DNA of 64,000 nt from NCBI GenBank assembly GCA_964406005.1, contig CAYOPZ010000014.1:5763-69762 (forward strand), read 5' to 3'. The DNA is from CAYOPZ01 sp964406005. Its GTDB lineage: Bacteria > Bacteroidota > Bacteroidia > Bacteroidales > SM23-62. Positions 26,727 to 35,310 of this stretch are shown here, in pieces. The translations under genes were made by a program, and so were the position numbers. The notes below the pieces were generated by a model. That model did not search any database and was not told where the DNA came from. It was given only the letters and a program-made list of their open reading frames with translations. Position 1 is the stretch's first letter. Each line of letters starts with the position of its first letter.

Positions 26727-28183
26727 TGAAAAGCAGAAGGCCGACATATTGGTTGATTCTCGTTTTCCTTTTCCTGGCACAGATCCCGGGACGGGCCCAG
26801 GAAGAGATCGTCAGTATCGAAAGAGCGCCCTTTTCATCAAGGGCCTATGATGAATACTCGCCTGCCTTGTACCGGGGAAGCATTGTTTATACGGCCAACA
26901 AAAGGATCACCTATACCAGCAAGCGGACGGATGCCACCGGTAAGACAGCCACGAATCTTTTCGTTGTACAGCAGGAAGATGGGGAAGACTGGACCGAACC
27001 CCATCTGTTTTCGAATACGCTCTCAAGCGTCGCCGCCCATTATGGATGGGCTACCTATAATCGCAGCGGAGACATGGTCTTCTTCAACAGGAACCTTGGG
27101 CGCATTTCCGACCAGGATGCCAGGCAGGGGATCTTCACTGCGAGGTATGAAAATGGTGAATGGACGGATATTCAGCCCTTTCCCTACAATGATCCTTCCT
27201 ACAATCTTTTCCATCCCTTCCTGAGCCCGGACGGGACCATGCTGTTCTTTTCCTCCAACATGCCGGGAGGCAATGGCGGGTATGACCTCTATGTTTCCAT
27301 GCTTGAAAATGGTGCCTGGTCGGAACCCGTCAACCTGGGCTCTGACGTAAATACACGGCGGAACGAGATCTACCCGGTATACCATGGGAACGGGCGTTTG
27401 TATTTTTCCTCCAACGAACATCCCGGGGTGGGGGGATACGACATATTTTTTACGGTAAATGTGGATGGACGGTGGATTGCCCCGGTGCACCTTCCGGAAC
27501 CCTATAATTCACAGCGGAACGATGCCTGCTTTATCGCCCTCGACACCTCCTATACCAGGGGATATATCACCTCGAACAGGGACAGGGCCCGGACGAACAG
27601 CATTTATGAGTTCAAAGTGAATTTTCCCGGGACCCTGTTTTCAGATTGCAGGCCCCAGGAGCAGAACAATTACTGCTATACGATTTATGAACCGGGGACC
27701 ATGGATATCGATACCACCAATTTCATGTATGAATGGCTGATAGAAGGAAAAAGATATCGCATGAAGGAGGTGGATTACTGTTTCGGCGGTCCGGGCCATT
27801 ACCATATCCAGCTGAACGTGGTCGATATGCTGTCCGGCGAGGTATTGTACAATCAGGCTGAACATGATCTTGATATTGAGGATATCCAGCAGGCATACAT
27901 CACATCTCCCGATACCATTCTTGTCAATGAATCCGTTATGCTTGACGGTTCGGAGACCTTTGTCAAGGATTTCGAAATAGGTCATTATATCTGGAGTACG
28001 GGCGATCTTTCCTACGATGCCGGTTCGGAGATCACGCATGCCTATTACAGGCCGGGAGTTTATACCGTACGCCTTGGAGTTACGAGCGATGCCGAAGACC
28101 CGGAAGCAATACAGCACACCTGTTCCTTTAAGAAACTGGTTGTATTGCCGCGCGGGCAGGATACACTGTCGGCCGGTGAATAA
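26726..28183 (+). CDS. PD40 beta-propeller plus PKD-like domain protein of the T9SS cassette
   Basis: This 485-residue protein has a signal peptide (1-25, ending IPGRAQ) and PD40/WD40-like propeller blades at about 40-310: FLSPDGTMLFFSSNMPGGNGGYDLY, YHGNGRLYFSSNEHPGVGGYDIFF, and N..R.EIYP-type linkers. A cysteine-containing module lies at about 310-390, and a PKD-type domain at about 390-480 (SPDTILVNESVMLDGSETF, HAYYRPGVYTVRLGV). Related Bacteroidota proteins such as PorE continue into an OmpA-type peptidoglycan-binding domain. Here there is none, so anchoring must differ. Start and stop codons overlap (TAATG) with PorP/SprF. I infer a periplasmic or surface accessory role for the giant T9SS substrate. 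Confidence 0.82.
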   Translation: MKSRRPTYWLILVFLFLAQIPGRAQEEIVSIERAPFSSRAYDEYSPALYRGSIVYTANKRITYTSKRTDATGKTATNLFVVQQEDGEDWTEPHLFSNTLSSVAAHYGWATYNRSGDMVFFNRNLGRISDQDARQGIFTARYENGEWTDIQPFPYNDPSYNLFHPFLSPDGTMLFFSSNMPGGNGGYDLYVSMLENGAWSEPVNLGSDVNTRRNEIYPVYHGNGRLYFSSNEHPGVGGYDIFFTVNVDGRWIAPVHLPEPYNSQRNDACFIALDTSYTRGYITSNRDRARTNSIYEFKVNFPGTLFSDCRPQEQNNYCYTIYEPGTMDIDTTNFMYEWLIEGKRYRMKEVDYCFGGPGHYHIQLNVVDMLSGEVLYNQAEHDLDIEDIQQAYITSPDTILVNESVMLDGSETFVKDFEIGHYIWSTGDLSYDAGSEITHAYYRPGVYTVRLGVTSDAEDPEAIQHTCSFKKLVVLPRGQDTLSAGE

Positions 28184-28231
28184 GTTGCCGGGCGGAACGG
28201 CCTGTTTTTTAAATAACATATTTTTCATAAA

Positions 28232-30490
28232 ATGAGAACACGGATTTATCTATTGATTTTATTATTACCGGCAACGGCTTATTGCCTGAAAGCCCAGGAC
28301 AATGAAATGGATGCTTTCATAAGTGATCTGATGGAGAAAATGACCCTGGAAGAAAAGCTGGGTCAGTTGAACCTTTCTTCGGGAATAGGCGATCTGCCTG
28401 TAGTGACGGAAGGAGGGGGAATGGAAGAATTCATACGTCACGGCCTGATCGGTGCAGCCGGCGGACGCAGGAACCAGGAGATCGCTGTTAACGAATCCCG
28501 GCTGGGCATCCCCCTGATTTCGGGAAGGGATGTTATCCACGGTTTCAGCACAATATTTCCGATCCCTCTGGCAATGGCATGCATGTGGGACATGGACCTT
28601 GTGGAAAAGAGTGCGCGTATGGCTGCATCGGAGGCCAGTTCAAGCGGTATCTGCTGGACTTATTCCCCCATGGTGGATATTGCCAGGGACCCCCGCTGGG
28701 GAAGGATTGCGGAAGGCACCGGTGAGGATGCATGGTATGGCGCCCGGATGGCAGAAGCGTTTGTCAGGGGTTACCAGGGCGATGACCTGAAAAAAAACAA
28801 TACCATCATGGCCTGCGTAAAGCATTTTGCGCTTTACGGGGCGGCGGAGGCAGGAAGGGATTACAATACCGTTGACATGAGCAGGCTTAGCATGTACAAT
28901 GATTATCTGCCGCCCTATAAAGCGGCCGTTGAGGCAGGCGCCGGAAGTGTGATGAGCTCCTTCAATGTGATAGACTGGGTCCCGGCTTCGGGCAATAAAT
29001 GGCTGTTGACGGATCTGTTGCGCGGAGAATGGGGATTTGATGGTTTTGTCGTAAGCGATTATACTGCAATAAATGAAATGATCCAGCATGGTATGGGAGA
29101 TCTGCAGGCAGTAGCTGTCCTGGCTTTAAAAGCAGGGCTTGACATGGATATGCAGGGGAAGGCGTACATTGGTACCCTGAGCAGGTCGCTTGAGGAAGGA
29201 AAAGTTGGCATGGAGGAAATTGACCGGGCATGCCGCCGGGTACTCGAAGCAAAATACAAACTCGGTCTTTTTGACGATCCCTTCCAATATTTCGACGAAG
29301 CGCGCGCCGAAAATATTTTAAGCGAAGAAAACCTGCAGTTTGCACGTGAAACTGCAGCGAAGTCTGTTGTATTGCTGAAAAACAGCGGACAACTCCTTCC
29401 GCTGAAAAGATCGGGCACCATTGCCGTTATAGGGCCCCTTGCAGACAGCAAAAGTGATATGCTCGGAACCTGGGCCTTTCCAAATAATACGGATAAGGTG
29501 GTAAGCGTTGCAGAGGGGATCAGAATTGCCGGAGGGGAAGATGTCACGGTGCTGTACGCCAGGGGCTCGGATTTCACGGATGATCCGTATTTGCAGAAAA
29601 ATATGCGTTCCGGATTCGTCTTTTTCCAGAATGTGCCTGTGGAAGAAAACGCGGCTCCCGGAGAGTTGTTGAAAGAAGCAGTTGAAACAGCCGGCAAAGC
29701 GGATGTAATCGTGGCAGCCCTGGGTGAACCCGCTTCATGGTCGGGTGAAGCAGCCAGCCGTTCGGATATCGGCCTTCCCGCCTGCCAGCAGGAATTGTTA
29801 AAAGCACTTCTGGAAACAGGGAAACCAGTGGTACTGGTTTTATTGAACGGCAGGCCGCTGACCCTGACCTGGGAAGATGAGAATGTAAATGCAATCCTGG
29901 AGGCATGGCATGGCGGGACTATGGCAGGAAACGGAATTGCCGATGTTCTGTTCGGGGATTATAACCCTTCCGGTAAGCTGACGGTCACTTTCCCCAGGAG
30001 TGTAGGTCAAATACCGCTTTATTACAACCATAAGAATACGGGCCGTCCGATGGACCCGGATAATAAGTTCACGTCAAAGTACCTTGACATCCCCAACGAA
30101 CCGCTTTATCCCTTTGGTTACGGGATAAGCTATACTACTTATAAATACGGAGATATCCGCCTGGATAAAACGGAACTGGCCGGTGACCAGATCCTGACTG
30201 CAAGCATCACCGTGACAAATACGGGGGAATATACCGGAGAGGAGGTCGTGCAGCTCTATATCACCGATCCTGTTGCGAGTGTTTCCCGTGCGGTGAAAGA
30301 GCTGAAAAATTACCGGAAAATCCTGCTCCGGCCGGGAGAAGAGAAAGAAGTAAGTTTTACCGTTACCACAGAAGATCTCAAATTTTATAACGGCGACCAG
30401 GAATATGTCTGGGAGCCCGGTGAATTTGTCATCCGGATCGGAACGAATTCGGAAGAACTGAAGTCTGCGTCGGTCCGATGGAACAAATAA
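28232..30490 (+). CDS. bglX: Glycoside hydrolase family 3 beta-glucosidase (BglX-like)
   Basis: This 752-residue protein has a signal peptide (1-21, ending YCLKAQ), so it is periplasmic. The N-terminal GH3 TIM barrel (about 30-360) shows GRDVIHGFSTIFPIPLAMA, SPMVDIARDPRWGRIAEG.GED, and KHFALYGAAEAGRDYN. The nucleophile aspartate lies in WGFDGFVVSDY near residue 275. The C-terminal alpha/beta sandwich contains the acid/base region SGEAASRSDI. A fibronectin-III-like domain closes the protein (about 640-750). It hydrolyses terminal beta-D-glucosyl residues from oligosaccharides. It starts 48 bp after the T9SS cassette and may have its own promoter (TATTTTTC at 28219). Confidence 0.95.
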   Translation: MRTRIYLLILLLPATAYCLKAQDNEMDAFISDLMEKMTLEEKLGQLNLSSGIGDLPVVTEGGGMEEFIRHGLIGAAGGRRNQEIAVNESRLGIPLISGRDVIHGFSTIFPIPLAMACMWDMDLVEKSARMAASEASSSGICWTYSPMVDIARDPRWGRIAEGTGEDAWYGARMAEAFVRGYQGDDLKKNNTIMACVKHFALYGAAEAGRDYNTVDMSRLSMYNDYLPPYKAAVEAGAGSVMSSFNVIDWVPASGNKWLLTDLLRGEWGFDGFVVSDYTAINEMIQHGMGDLQAVAVLALKAGLDMDMQGKAYIGTLSRSLEEGKVGMEEIDRACRRVLEAKYKLGLFDDPFQYFDEARAENILSEENLQFARETAAKSVVLLKNSGQLLPLKRSGTIAVIGPLADSKSDMLGTWAFPNNTDKVVSVAEGIRIAGGEDVTVLYARGSDFTDDPYLQKNMRSGFVFFQNVPVEENAAPGELLKEAVETAGKADVIVAALGEPASWSGEAASRSDIGLPACQQELLKALLETGKPVVLVLLNGRPLTLTWEDENVNAILEAWHGGTMAGNGIADVLFGDYNPSGKLTVTFPRSVGQIPLYYNHKNTGRPMDPDNKFTSKYLDIPNEPLYPFGYGISYTTYKYGDIRLDKTELAGDQILTASITVTNTGEYTGEEVVQLYITDPVASVSRAVKELKNYRKILLRPGEEKEVSFTVTTEDLKFYNGDQEYVWEPGEFVIRIGTNSEELKSASVRWNK

Positions 30491-30520
30491 TTGAATTGCC
30501 GGAAGGTTTTTGCATGGTTC

Positions 30521-30536
30521 TGGCACGCTATCTGCA
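30521..30536 (+). promoter_or_regulatory. Candidate sigma-54 (-24/-12) promoter TGGCACGCTATCTGCA
   Basis: The sequence has TGGCAC, a five-base spacer and CTGCA, against the sigma-54 consensus TGGCAC-N5-TTGCA. GG and GC are correctly spaced and only the first T of TTGC differs. The predicted start is near 30546, giving a leader of about 41 nt to the ATG at 30588. It lies in the 97-bp space after bglX. Confidence 0.5.
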
Positions 30537-30549
30537 TGTGGGATAGTCA

Positions 30550-30579
30550 TTGTACTTTGATTATTTTTCTTTATTTTCA
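30550..30579 (+). promoter_or_regulatory. Alternative housekeeping promoter TTG-N19-TATTTTCA
   Basis: TTG at 30550-30552 is 19 bases before TATTTTCA (30572-30579), the Bacteroidota -33/-7 spacing with two mismatches in the -7 element. It competes with the sigma-54-type match just upstream as the promoter of the 30588 gene. Confidence 0.35.
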
Positions 30580-30587
30580 GCTCGCAG

Positions 30588-31559
30588 ATGGTAAAATCTA
30601 TATTATTACTGATCGTCATGGCAGGTTTCTTTTCTGTCACCATTGCACAGCCGGTACCTGCCCAGGATGAAAACATTCCCTACCTGATGACCTTCGGGAA
30701 CAGGGCGGAAACTTCCTGGGGCGACGACGATTTCAGCCAGACTTTTTTTTTCAGGATTCCGAAAGAGTATACAAATCCCTTTTACATACGTGTCTGGGAC
30801 CCTGATTGCGGCGGGGCAATAGACGAGATCAACGGCGTTTTCAACACGCGCACTTCATTTGAAGTTTTCGGCGGCGAGGACTGCTGGTCGCCGGATGACG
30901 CCAAGGGAATAGACCCGGTGGGTGATTACAAGAGCGGAAACCTCCTGGCGAGCCAGTCGTTTACGGAAGATCCGCGTTACGATGAGAACTGGTATACCTT
31001 CGGCCCCTTCAATCCTACCGAAGGGGAGTGGGTGGAAGACTGGCAGGGATATGTATTCAAGATCATCGCCGAAGGAGTTGAAGGGGACGACGGCAATATG
31101 TACCGCTATTACCTGAGCACCGATCCGAATAACAACCGGGATGTGGAAGGAGGCAATGCCTTTGCATATGAATATTCCTTCCGTATGCACAACAATGTCA
31201 ATGAGGTATCCCATATTTATCCCTACGTGGACGACCGGACAATATCGGTCAGGCAATCCAACTGGGACTGGGACGATGACGGCGTGATCAGGATCGTATC
31301 GGTGTCAAGAAACGGGCAGTTGAGCAAGGTATCCGGCGAGGACGAATGGGGGCACGATGAATTCCGGATTCTTGAAGAGGAAAAAAATACATCCCTTGAC
31401 CTGCAACTTCATAAAAAGAAGGAATATCTTGTCAGGAACAACAACGTGGTGATCAATATCAGGAACCAGTATAATGAATATATCGAGTTTTTTGTCATCC
31501 CCATCGGCGGGGTTCCCCAGTACCAGTATTCCATAGGGATCAAACCAAAAACAAATTAG
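30588..31559 (+). CDS. Secreted acidic protein of unknown function
   Basis: This 323-residue protein is not recognised. It has a signal peptide (about 1-20, MVKSILLLIVMAGFFSVTIAQ) and a soluble, beta-rich, acidic body with many Asp and Trp residues (ETSWGDDDFSQTFFFRIP, NWDWDDDGVIRI, EDCWSPDDAKG). There are no membrane helices and no repeats. It has two cysteines in the mature part. The C-terminal stretch resembles a beta-sandwich (NNNVVINIRNQYNEYIEFFVIP), so a carbohydrate- or polymer-binding role is possible but unproven. It is followed after 18 bp by the propeller-SpoIIE sensor gene, so the two may be co-transcribed and the protein may work with that sensor. It is preceded by a sigma-54-like promoter. 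Confidence 0.75.
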   Translation: MVKSILLLIVMAGFFSVTIAQPVPAQDENIPYLMTFGNRAETSWGDDDFSQTFFFRIPKEYTNPFYIRVWDPDCGGAIDEINGVFNTRTSFEVFGGEDCWSPDDAKGIDPVGDYKSGNLLASQSFTEDPRYDENWYTFGPFNPTEGEWVEDWQGYVFKIIAEGVEGDDGNMYRYYLSTDPNNNRDVEGGNAFAYEYSFRMHNNVNEVSHIYPYVDDRTISVRQSNWDWDDDGVIRIVSVSRNGQLSKVSGEDEWGHDEFRILEEEKNTSLDLQLHKKKEYLVRNNNVVINIRNQYNEYIEFFVIPIGGVPQYQYSIGIKPKTN

Positions 31560-31577
31560 TAATACAACCCGGTATCA

Positions 31578-34500
31578 ATGAATTGTATGAAGCAATCTGC
31601 CGCCCCACTGCTGAGCTTCAGTGTTCTGTTCCTGATGTTCTGCATGCCGGGTATCTCCCAGACTTATAAATTCAGGCAGTACGGTCTCAATGAGGGGATA
31701 TGCCATCCTTTCGTTTATACAGTGAACCAGGATGTGAACGGCTACATCTGGCTCGGTACCGGCAACGGACTGTGCAAATACGACGGGAAGAATTTTTACG
31801 GGGATTTTGATGCGGATTCCCTGCCTGCGGCTCTCGTCAAGAAAAGCTTCAGGGATTCAAGGGGCAATCTCTGGTTCGGGCATGATGACGGAAGCATTAC
31901 GTTTTATGACGGAAGGCGCTTCAGGGTTATTGATGCGGGCCGCAGGATCACAAGCACAATCAACGACATTGCAGAGGATTCTGAAGGCAGGATAGTGTTT
32001 GCCACGCAGAACCAGGGGCTGATCATCGTCACGGAGGATTTCGATGTGATGCATCTCGAGCAGGCATTCGACAGGATGAGGATCTCTTCCATCGCCTTTA
32101 CAGGTTCCGGTCAGATGCTTATGGGAGGATATGACGGTCTGCATGTGTTTTCCTATGATTTTTCTACCGATACCGTCAGGTACCTGGCCAAAGTATCCGG
32201 GGTTCCCTATACACAGATCACTGACATCGTTTACAATGAAGAGGCTGACCTCTACTGGCTCGGTTCACAGGGAGAGGGATTGTTCGCCCTGAAGTTACAT
32301 GACGGGGATGCCCGGGAGGCTGAAGTTACCAGGTTAGGGAACGGTGACCTCCTGGCCCATACTCCCGTGCTGGACATATTCCGTGATTCACAGGATTATC
32401 TCTGGTTGAGCACCGGCGGGGAGGGGCTTTACAAAGTAAGCGTGAATACAGGCGATCTGAACATCAGTGAGTTCGAGCATTTCAATTCACAGAACGGGCT
32501 GGGGATCGATTATATAAGGGAGGCTTTTGAAGACCTGGAAGGCAATATGTGGGTTGCGACTTACGGAAACGGCCTGGCGGCACTTTTCGACGAAGCATTC
32601 ACATTCTATGACTACAGCGACGGGGGGGGTAAGACGATCTACTCCGTGCTGGAAGATACTGGCGGCTACTGGATGGGAGGCCGGGGACGGCTGACCAGGG
32701 TGATTACCGGCCTGAAAGATACGGAAGAGGTTTACGGCCGCTCACAGGGACTTCCCGATGACCGTATAACAGCCCTTTACAAGGATGCACAGGGAACGTT
32801 GTGGATCGGCACCGGCGAAAGCGGATTATACAGGATGAGAGACCGGAGGATAAGCCGGTTTTTTTCCTCTGAAAATTCGCTTGAAAATACCATCAATGCC
32901 ATTGATGCAATCGGTCAGACGATCTGGCTTGCCACCAGCAATGGAGTGGTCACCAAAGATCTTGGTTCGGGTCTTACCGACAGGTACGGCCTGGGGCCCA
33001 ATGTTCCCCACAACCAGATAAACGATCTGCACATTGATTCGAATGGGACGGTATGGATCGCCACAAAGCGTTCTGACGGATTGTATTCCGTCAATACGGA
33101 TCAACGTCTGACGATTTCGGGAAACGTTGCCATGGATTTTGTATCCATAACAGAGGATGATTACGGGAACCTGTGGGCTGCCACTGCAAATAACGGGGTT
33201 TTCCGTTTCCTGTCCGATACACTCGAATATTATTCCGTCAATAACGGGCTCAAGAATGCGTCATGCTACAGCATACTGAATGACGGGCAGGGGAACATAT
33301 GGGTCGGGCACAGGCTTGGATTGAGTAAAATAGAAGCGGACAGGGGAGTCATTGTGACCTATGGTACCGAAACAGGCATCAACGGAGACATCCAGCACAA
33401 TGCATCGAGCGTGACCGACGACGGGCAGATCCTGTTCGGAACTTCAGACGGCCTCATACGTTTTGATACCGGGAAGGAAAGGAATAACATCACACCGCCA
33501 ATAACCAGCATTACATCCGTGGTTATTTCTGACACGCAGTACGACTTTTCCGAACCCATTGTACTGCCATACAATGTTTACAAGCTCAGGGTCGATTTTA
33601 TAGGACTGAATTACTTTGCTCCTGACAAGGTAACCTATCAGTACACACTCGACGGTTACGACGAATGGTCCGAACCTACCTCCATCCCTTATGTCCAGTA
33701 CAGCAGGATAGAAGACGGGGACTACACATTCATGCTGCGTGCATGCAACAGCGAGGGAGTATGTACGGAATTGCCGGTTGAATTCAGCCTCAGGGTGAAA
33801 CTGCCCGTATGGAAAACATGGTGGTTCATCGGCATTTGCGTTTTGATCGCTGTTTCCGCCGTGTACGTCATCATCAAGTTCAGGGAGCGGAAAGCCAGGC
33901 AATTCCAGGAGATGCTCCAGCGCAGGCTCGATGAAAGAACGCATGAGGTAGTCATGCAGAAGGAGGAGATCGAGATCAAGAACAAGGACATCACCGACAG
34001 CATCAATTATGCACAGCGCATACAGGCAAGCATACTGCCTCCGATCAGCAAGCTTCATGAAGCATTTTCCGGATCTTTTGTTTTTTACCAGCCCAGGGAC
34101 ATTGTCAGCGGTGACTTTTACTGGTACGACAGGACGGAGAACGATAAATTCGTCATTGTTTGTGCGGATTCCACAGGGCACGGAGTGCCGGGCGCTTTCA
34201 TGTCCATGATCGGCACCACGTTAATCAAGGATATTACCATCCGCAAGGAGGTGGATTCACCTGCTGCCCTGCTTGCCATGCTTGACCAGGAGATTATGGC
34301 GGCGCTGAACCAGAATATCGAGGCGGAAAGATCGAATGACGGCATGGATATCATCGTTTCGGAAATAGATCTGAAAACCAATAAACTGAAAATATCTTCG
34401 GCCATGCGCCCGATGATCATTTACCGGGAAGGCGAACAGATCTATGTCAGGGGCAGCAGGAGTTCGGTCGGGGGACAGTATGAAAAGGACCAGAAGGTAT

Positions 34501-34745
34501 TCGAAACACATGAATACGAGATGAAGAAGGGGGACAAGATATATATGTTTTCAGACGGTTATCCTGACCAGTTCGGAGGCCCCTTGGGTAAAAAATTCAA
34601 AATGGTACGGCTGAAGAATATGCTGAGGGATATCCATGAAAAACCCATGGATGAGCAGTACAACTACATCAAGAACAATTTTGAGATATGGAAGGAAGAT
34701 ATGGAACAGGTGGATGACGTACTGTTTATGGGCATAGAGATCTGA
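31578..34745 (+). CDS. Beta-propeller/Y_Y_Y sensor fused to a SpoIIE-type PP2C phosphatase
   Basis: This 1055-residue protein has a signal peptide ending near GISQ. About eleven two-component-regulator propeller repeats lie at roughly 30-640 (YIWLGTGNGLCKYDG, NLWFGHDDGS, TLWIGTGESGLYRM, NIWVGHRLGLSKI). A Y_Y_Y-type Ig domain follows at about 680-745, then a membrane helix at about 748-770 (WWFIGICVLIAVSAVYVIIKF), a coiled coil (775-815) and a C-terminal SpoIIE/RsbU phosphatase at about 830-1055. Metal-binding aspartates are seen in VSGDFYWYD, ADSTGHGVPGAFMSMIG, SDGYPDQFGG and QVDDVLFMG. The ectodomain is that of hybrid two-component sensors, but the output is dephosphorylation of a Ser/Thr-phosphorylated protein, typically an anti-anti-sigma factor. 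No such partner is encoded nearby. Confidence 0.92.
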   Translation: MNCMKQSAAPLLSFSVLFLMFCMPGISQTYKFRQYGLNEGICHPFVYTVNQDVNGYIWLGTGNGLCKYDGKNFYGDFDADSLPAALVKKSFRDSRGNLWFGHDDGSITFYDGRRFRVIDAGRRITSTINDIAEDSEGRIVFATQNQGLIIVTEDFDVMHLEQAFDRMRISSIAFTGSGQMLMGGYDGLHVFSYDFSTDTVRYLAKVSGVPYTQITDIVYNEEADLYWLGSQGEGLFALKLHDGDAREAEVTRLGNGDLLAHTPVLDIFRDSQDYLWLSTGGEGLYKVSVNTGDLNISEFEHFNSQNGLGIDYIREAFEDLEGNMWVATYGNGLAALFDEAFTFYDYSDGGGKTIYSVLEDTGGYWMGGRGRLTRVITGLKDTEEVYGRSQGLPDDRITALYKDAQGTLWIGTGESGLYRMRDRRISRFFSSENSLENTINAIDAIGQTIWLATSNGVVTKDLGSGLTDRYGLGPNVPHNQINDLHIDSNGTVWIATKRSDGLYSVNTDQRLTISGNVAMDFVSITEDDYGNLWAATANNGVFRFLSDTLEYYSVNNGLKNASCYSILNDGQGNIWVGHRLGLSKIEADRGVIVTYGTETGINGDIQHNASSVTDDGQILFGTSDGLIRFDTGKERNNITPPITSITSVVISDTQYDFSEPIVLPYNVYKLRVDFIGLNYFAPDKVTYQYTLDGYDEWSEPTSIPYVQYSRIEDGDYTFMLRACNSEGVCTELPVEFSLRVKLPVWKTWWFIGICVLIAVSAVYVIIKFRERKARQFQEMLQRRLDERTHEVVMQKEEIEIKNKDITDSINYAQRIQASILPPISKLHEAFSGSFVFYQPRDIVSGDFYWYDRTENDKFVIVCADSTGHGVPGAFMSMIGTTLIKDITIRKEVDSPAALLAMLDQEIMAALNQNIEAERSNDGMDIIVSEIDLKTNKLKISSAMRPMIIYREGEQIYVRGSRSSVGGQYEKDQKVFETHEYEMKKGDKIYMFSDGYPDQFGGPLGKKFKMVRLKNMLRDIHEKPMDEQYNYIKNNFEIWKEDMEQVDDVLFMGIEI

Positions 34746-34750
34746 GCCGA

Positions 34751-35263
34751 TCACTTCAACCAGTCCGCAAATACAATTTCGCTGGTGGTATCCACATTGC
34801 TGCGGTGGAATGCCCTGTCCATAATGAAGAATGTATATTTCAGGGTGTCGTATTCAATGACGAGATACTGGATTTCCACCATGATTTCACCTTTCAGGGT
34901 CTTATTCTGCCCTTCCCTGTCCAGCGGGGGAAGCCTGTAATATGGCAGCGTTTCGAGCTTGGATGTATCGACTTCACGGTATTGTCCGTTCACTTTTTCA
35001 TGAATGGTCAGGAACAGGTTGTACAGCAGACTGTCAGGTTGATTGATACTGTCCGCAGGAGCTTCGAACCCGATATCCCCGTCTCCGTCCTCAAATTCAA
35101 ACCTGAGTTCCCCTGTCAGGATTTCGTTGTTCAGGACATCGGTTTTTCTGTCCAGTATGAAGCTTTTGAATTTGATCTTCGGTTCATCAGGCAGCACCTG
35201 TGGTACGGGACATGCCGTCATGATGAGTGTAAGAATGGCTGCAATGCAAATTATCCTTTTCAA
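34751..35263 (-). CDS. Lipoprotein of unknown function
   Basis: This 170-residue protein starts at TTG 35263 and has a lipoprotein signal (LTLIMTAC, Cys18). The mature part contains LRFEFEDGDGDIGFEAP, an acidic Asp/Gly loop typical of many small Bacteroidota lipoproteins that may bind calcium. Two beta-rich stretches follow (LLYNLFLTIHEKVNGQYREV, KGEIMVEIQYLVIEYDTLKYTFFIMDRA). There is no recognised enzyme motif. It is convergent with the SpoIIE sensor (five bases between the stops) and lies downstream of der, but has its own TAATTTTG promoter element 20 bp upstream. Confidence 0.75.
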   Translation of the reverse strand: MKRIICIAAILTLIMTACPVPQVLPDEPKIKFKSFILDRKTDVLNNEILTGELRFEFEDGDGDIGFEAPADSINQPDSLLYNLFLTIHEKVNGQYREVDTSKLETLPYYRLPPLDREGQNKTLKGEIMVEIQYLVIEYDTLKYTFFIMDRAFHRSNVDTTSEIVFADWLK

Positions 35264-35283
35264 GACAGACTGGCTTTGGTATA

Positions 35284-35291
35284 CAAAATTA
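35284..35291 (-). promoter_or_regulatory. -7 element TAATTTTG for the lipoprotein gene
   Basis: Exact TAnnTTTG match on the minus strand, 20 bp upstream of the TTG start at 35263 and just past the der stop codon. Confidence 0.5.
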
Positions 35292-35310
35292 CAATGATTA
35301 TCCGTTTTTA

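Noticed and set aside
28185..28212. GCCG/CGGC hairpin followed by T6 after the PD40-PKD gene
   Set aside because: The stem has only four pairs, too weak to call a terminator with confidence.
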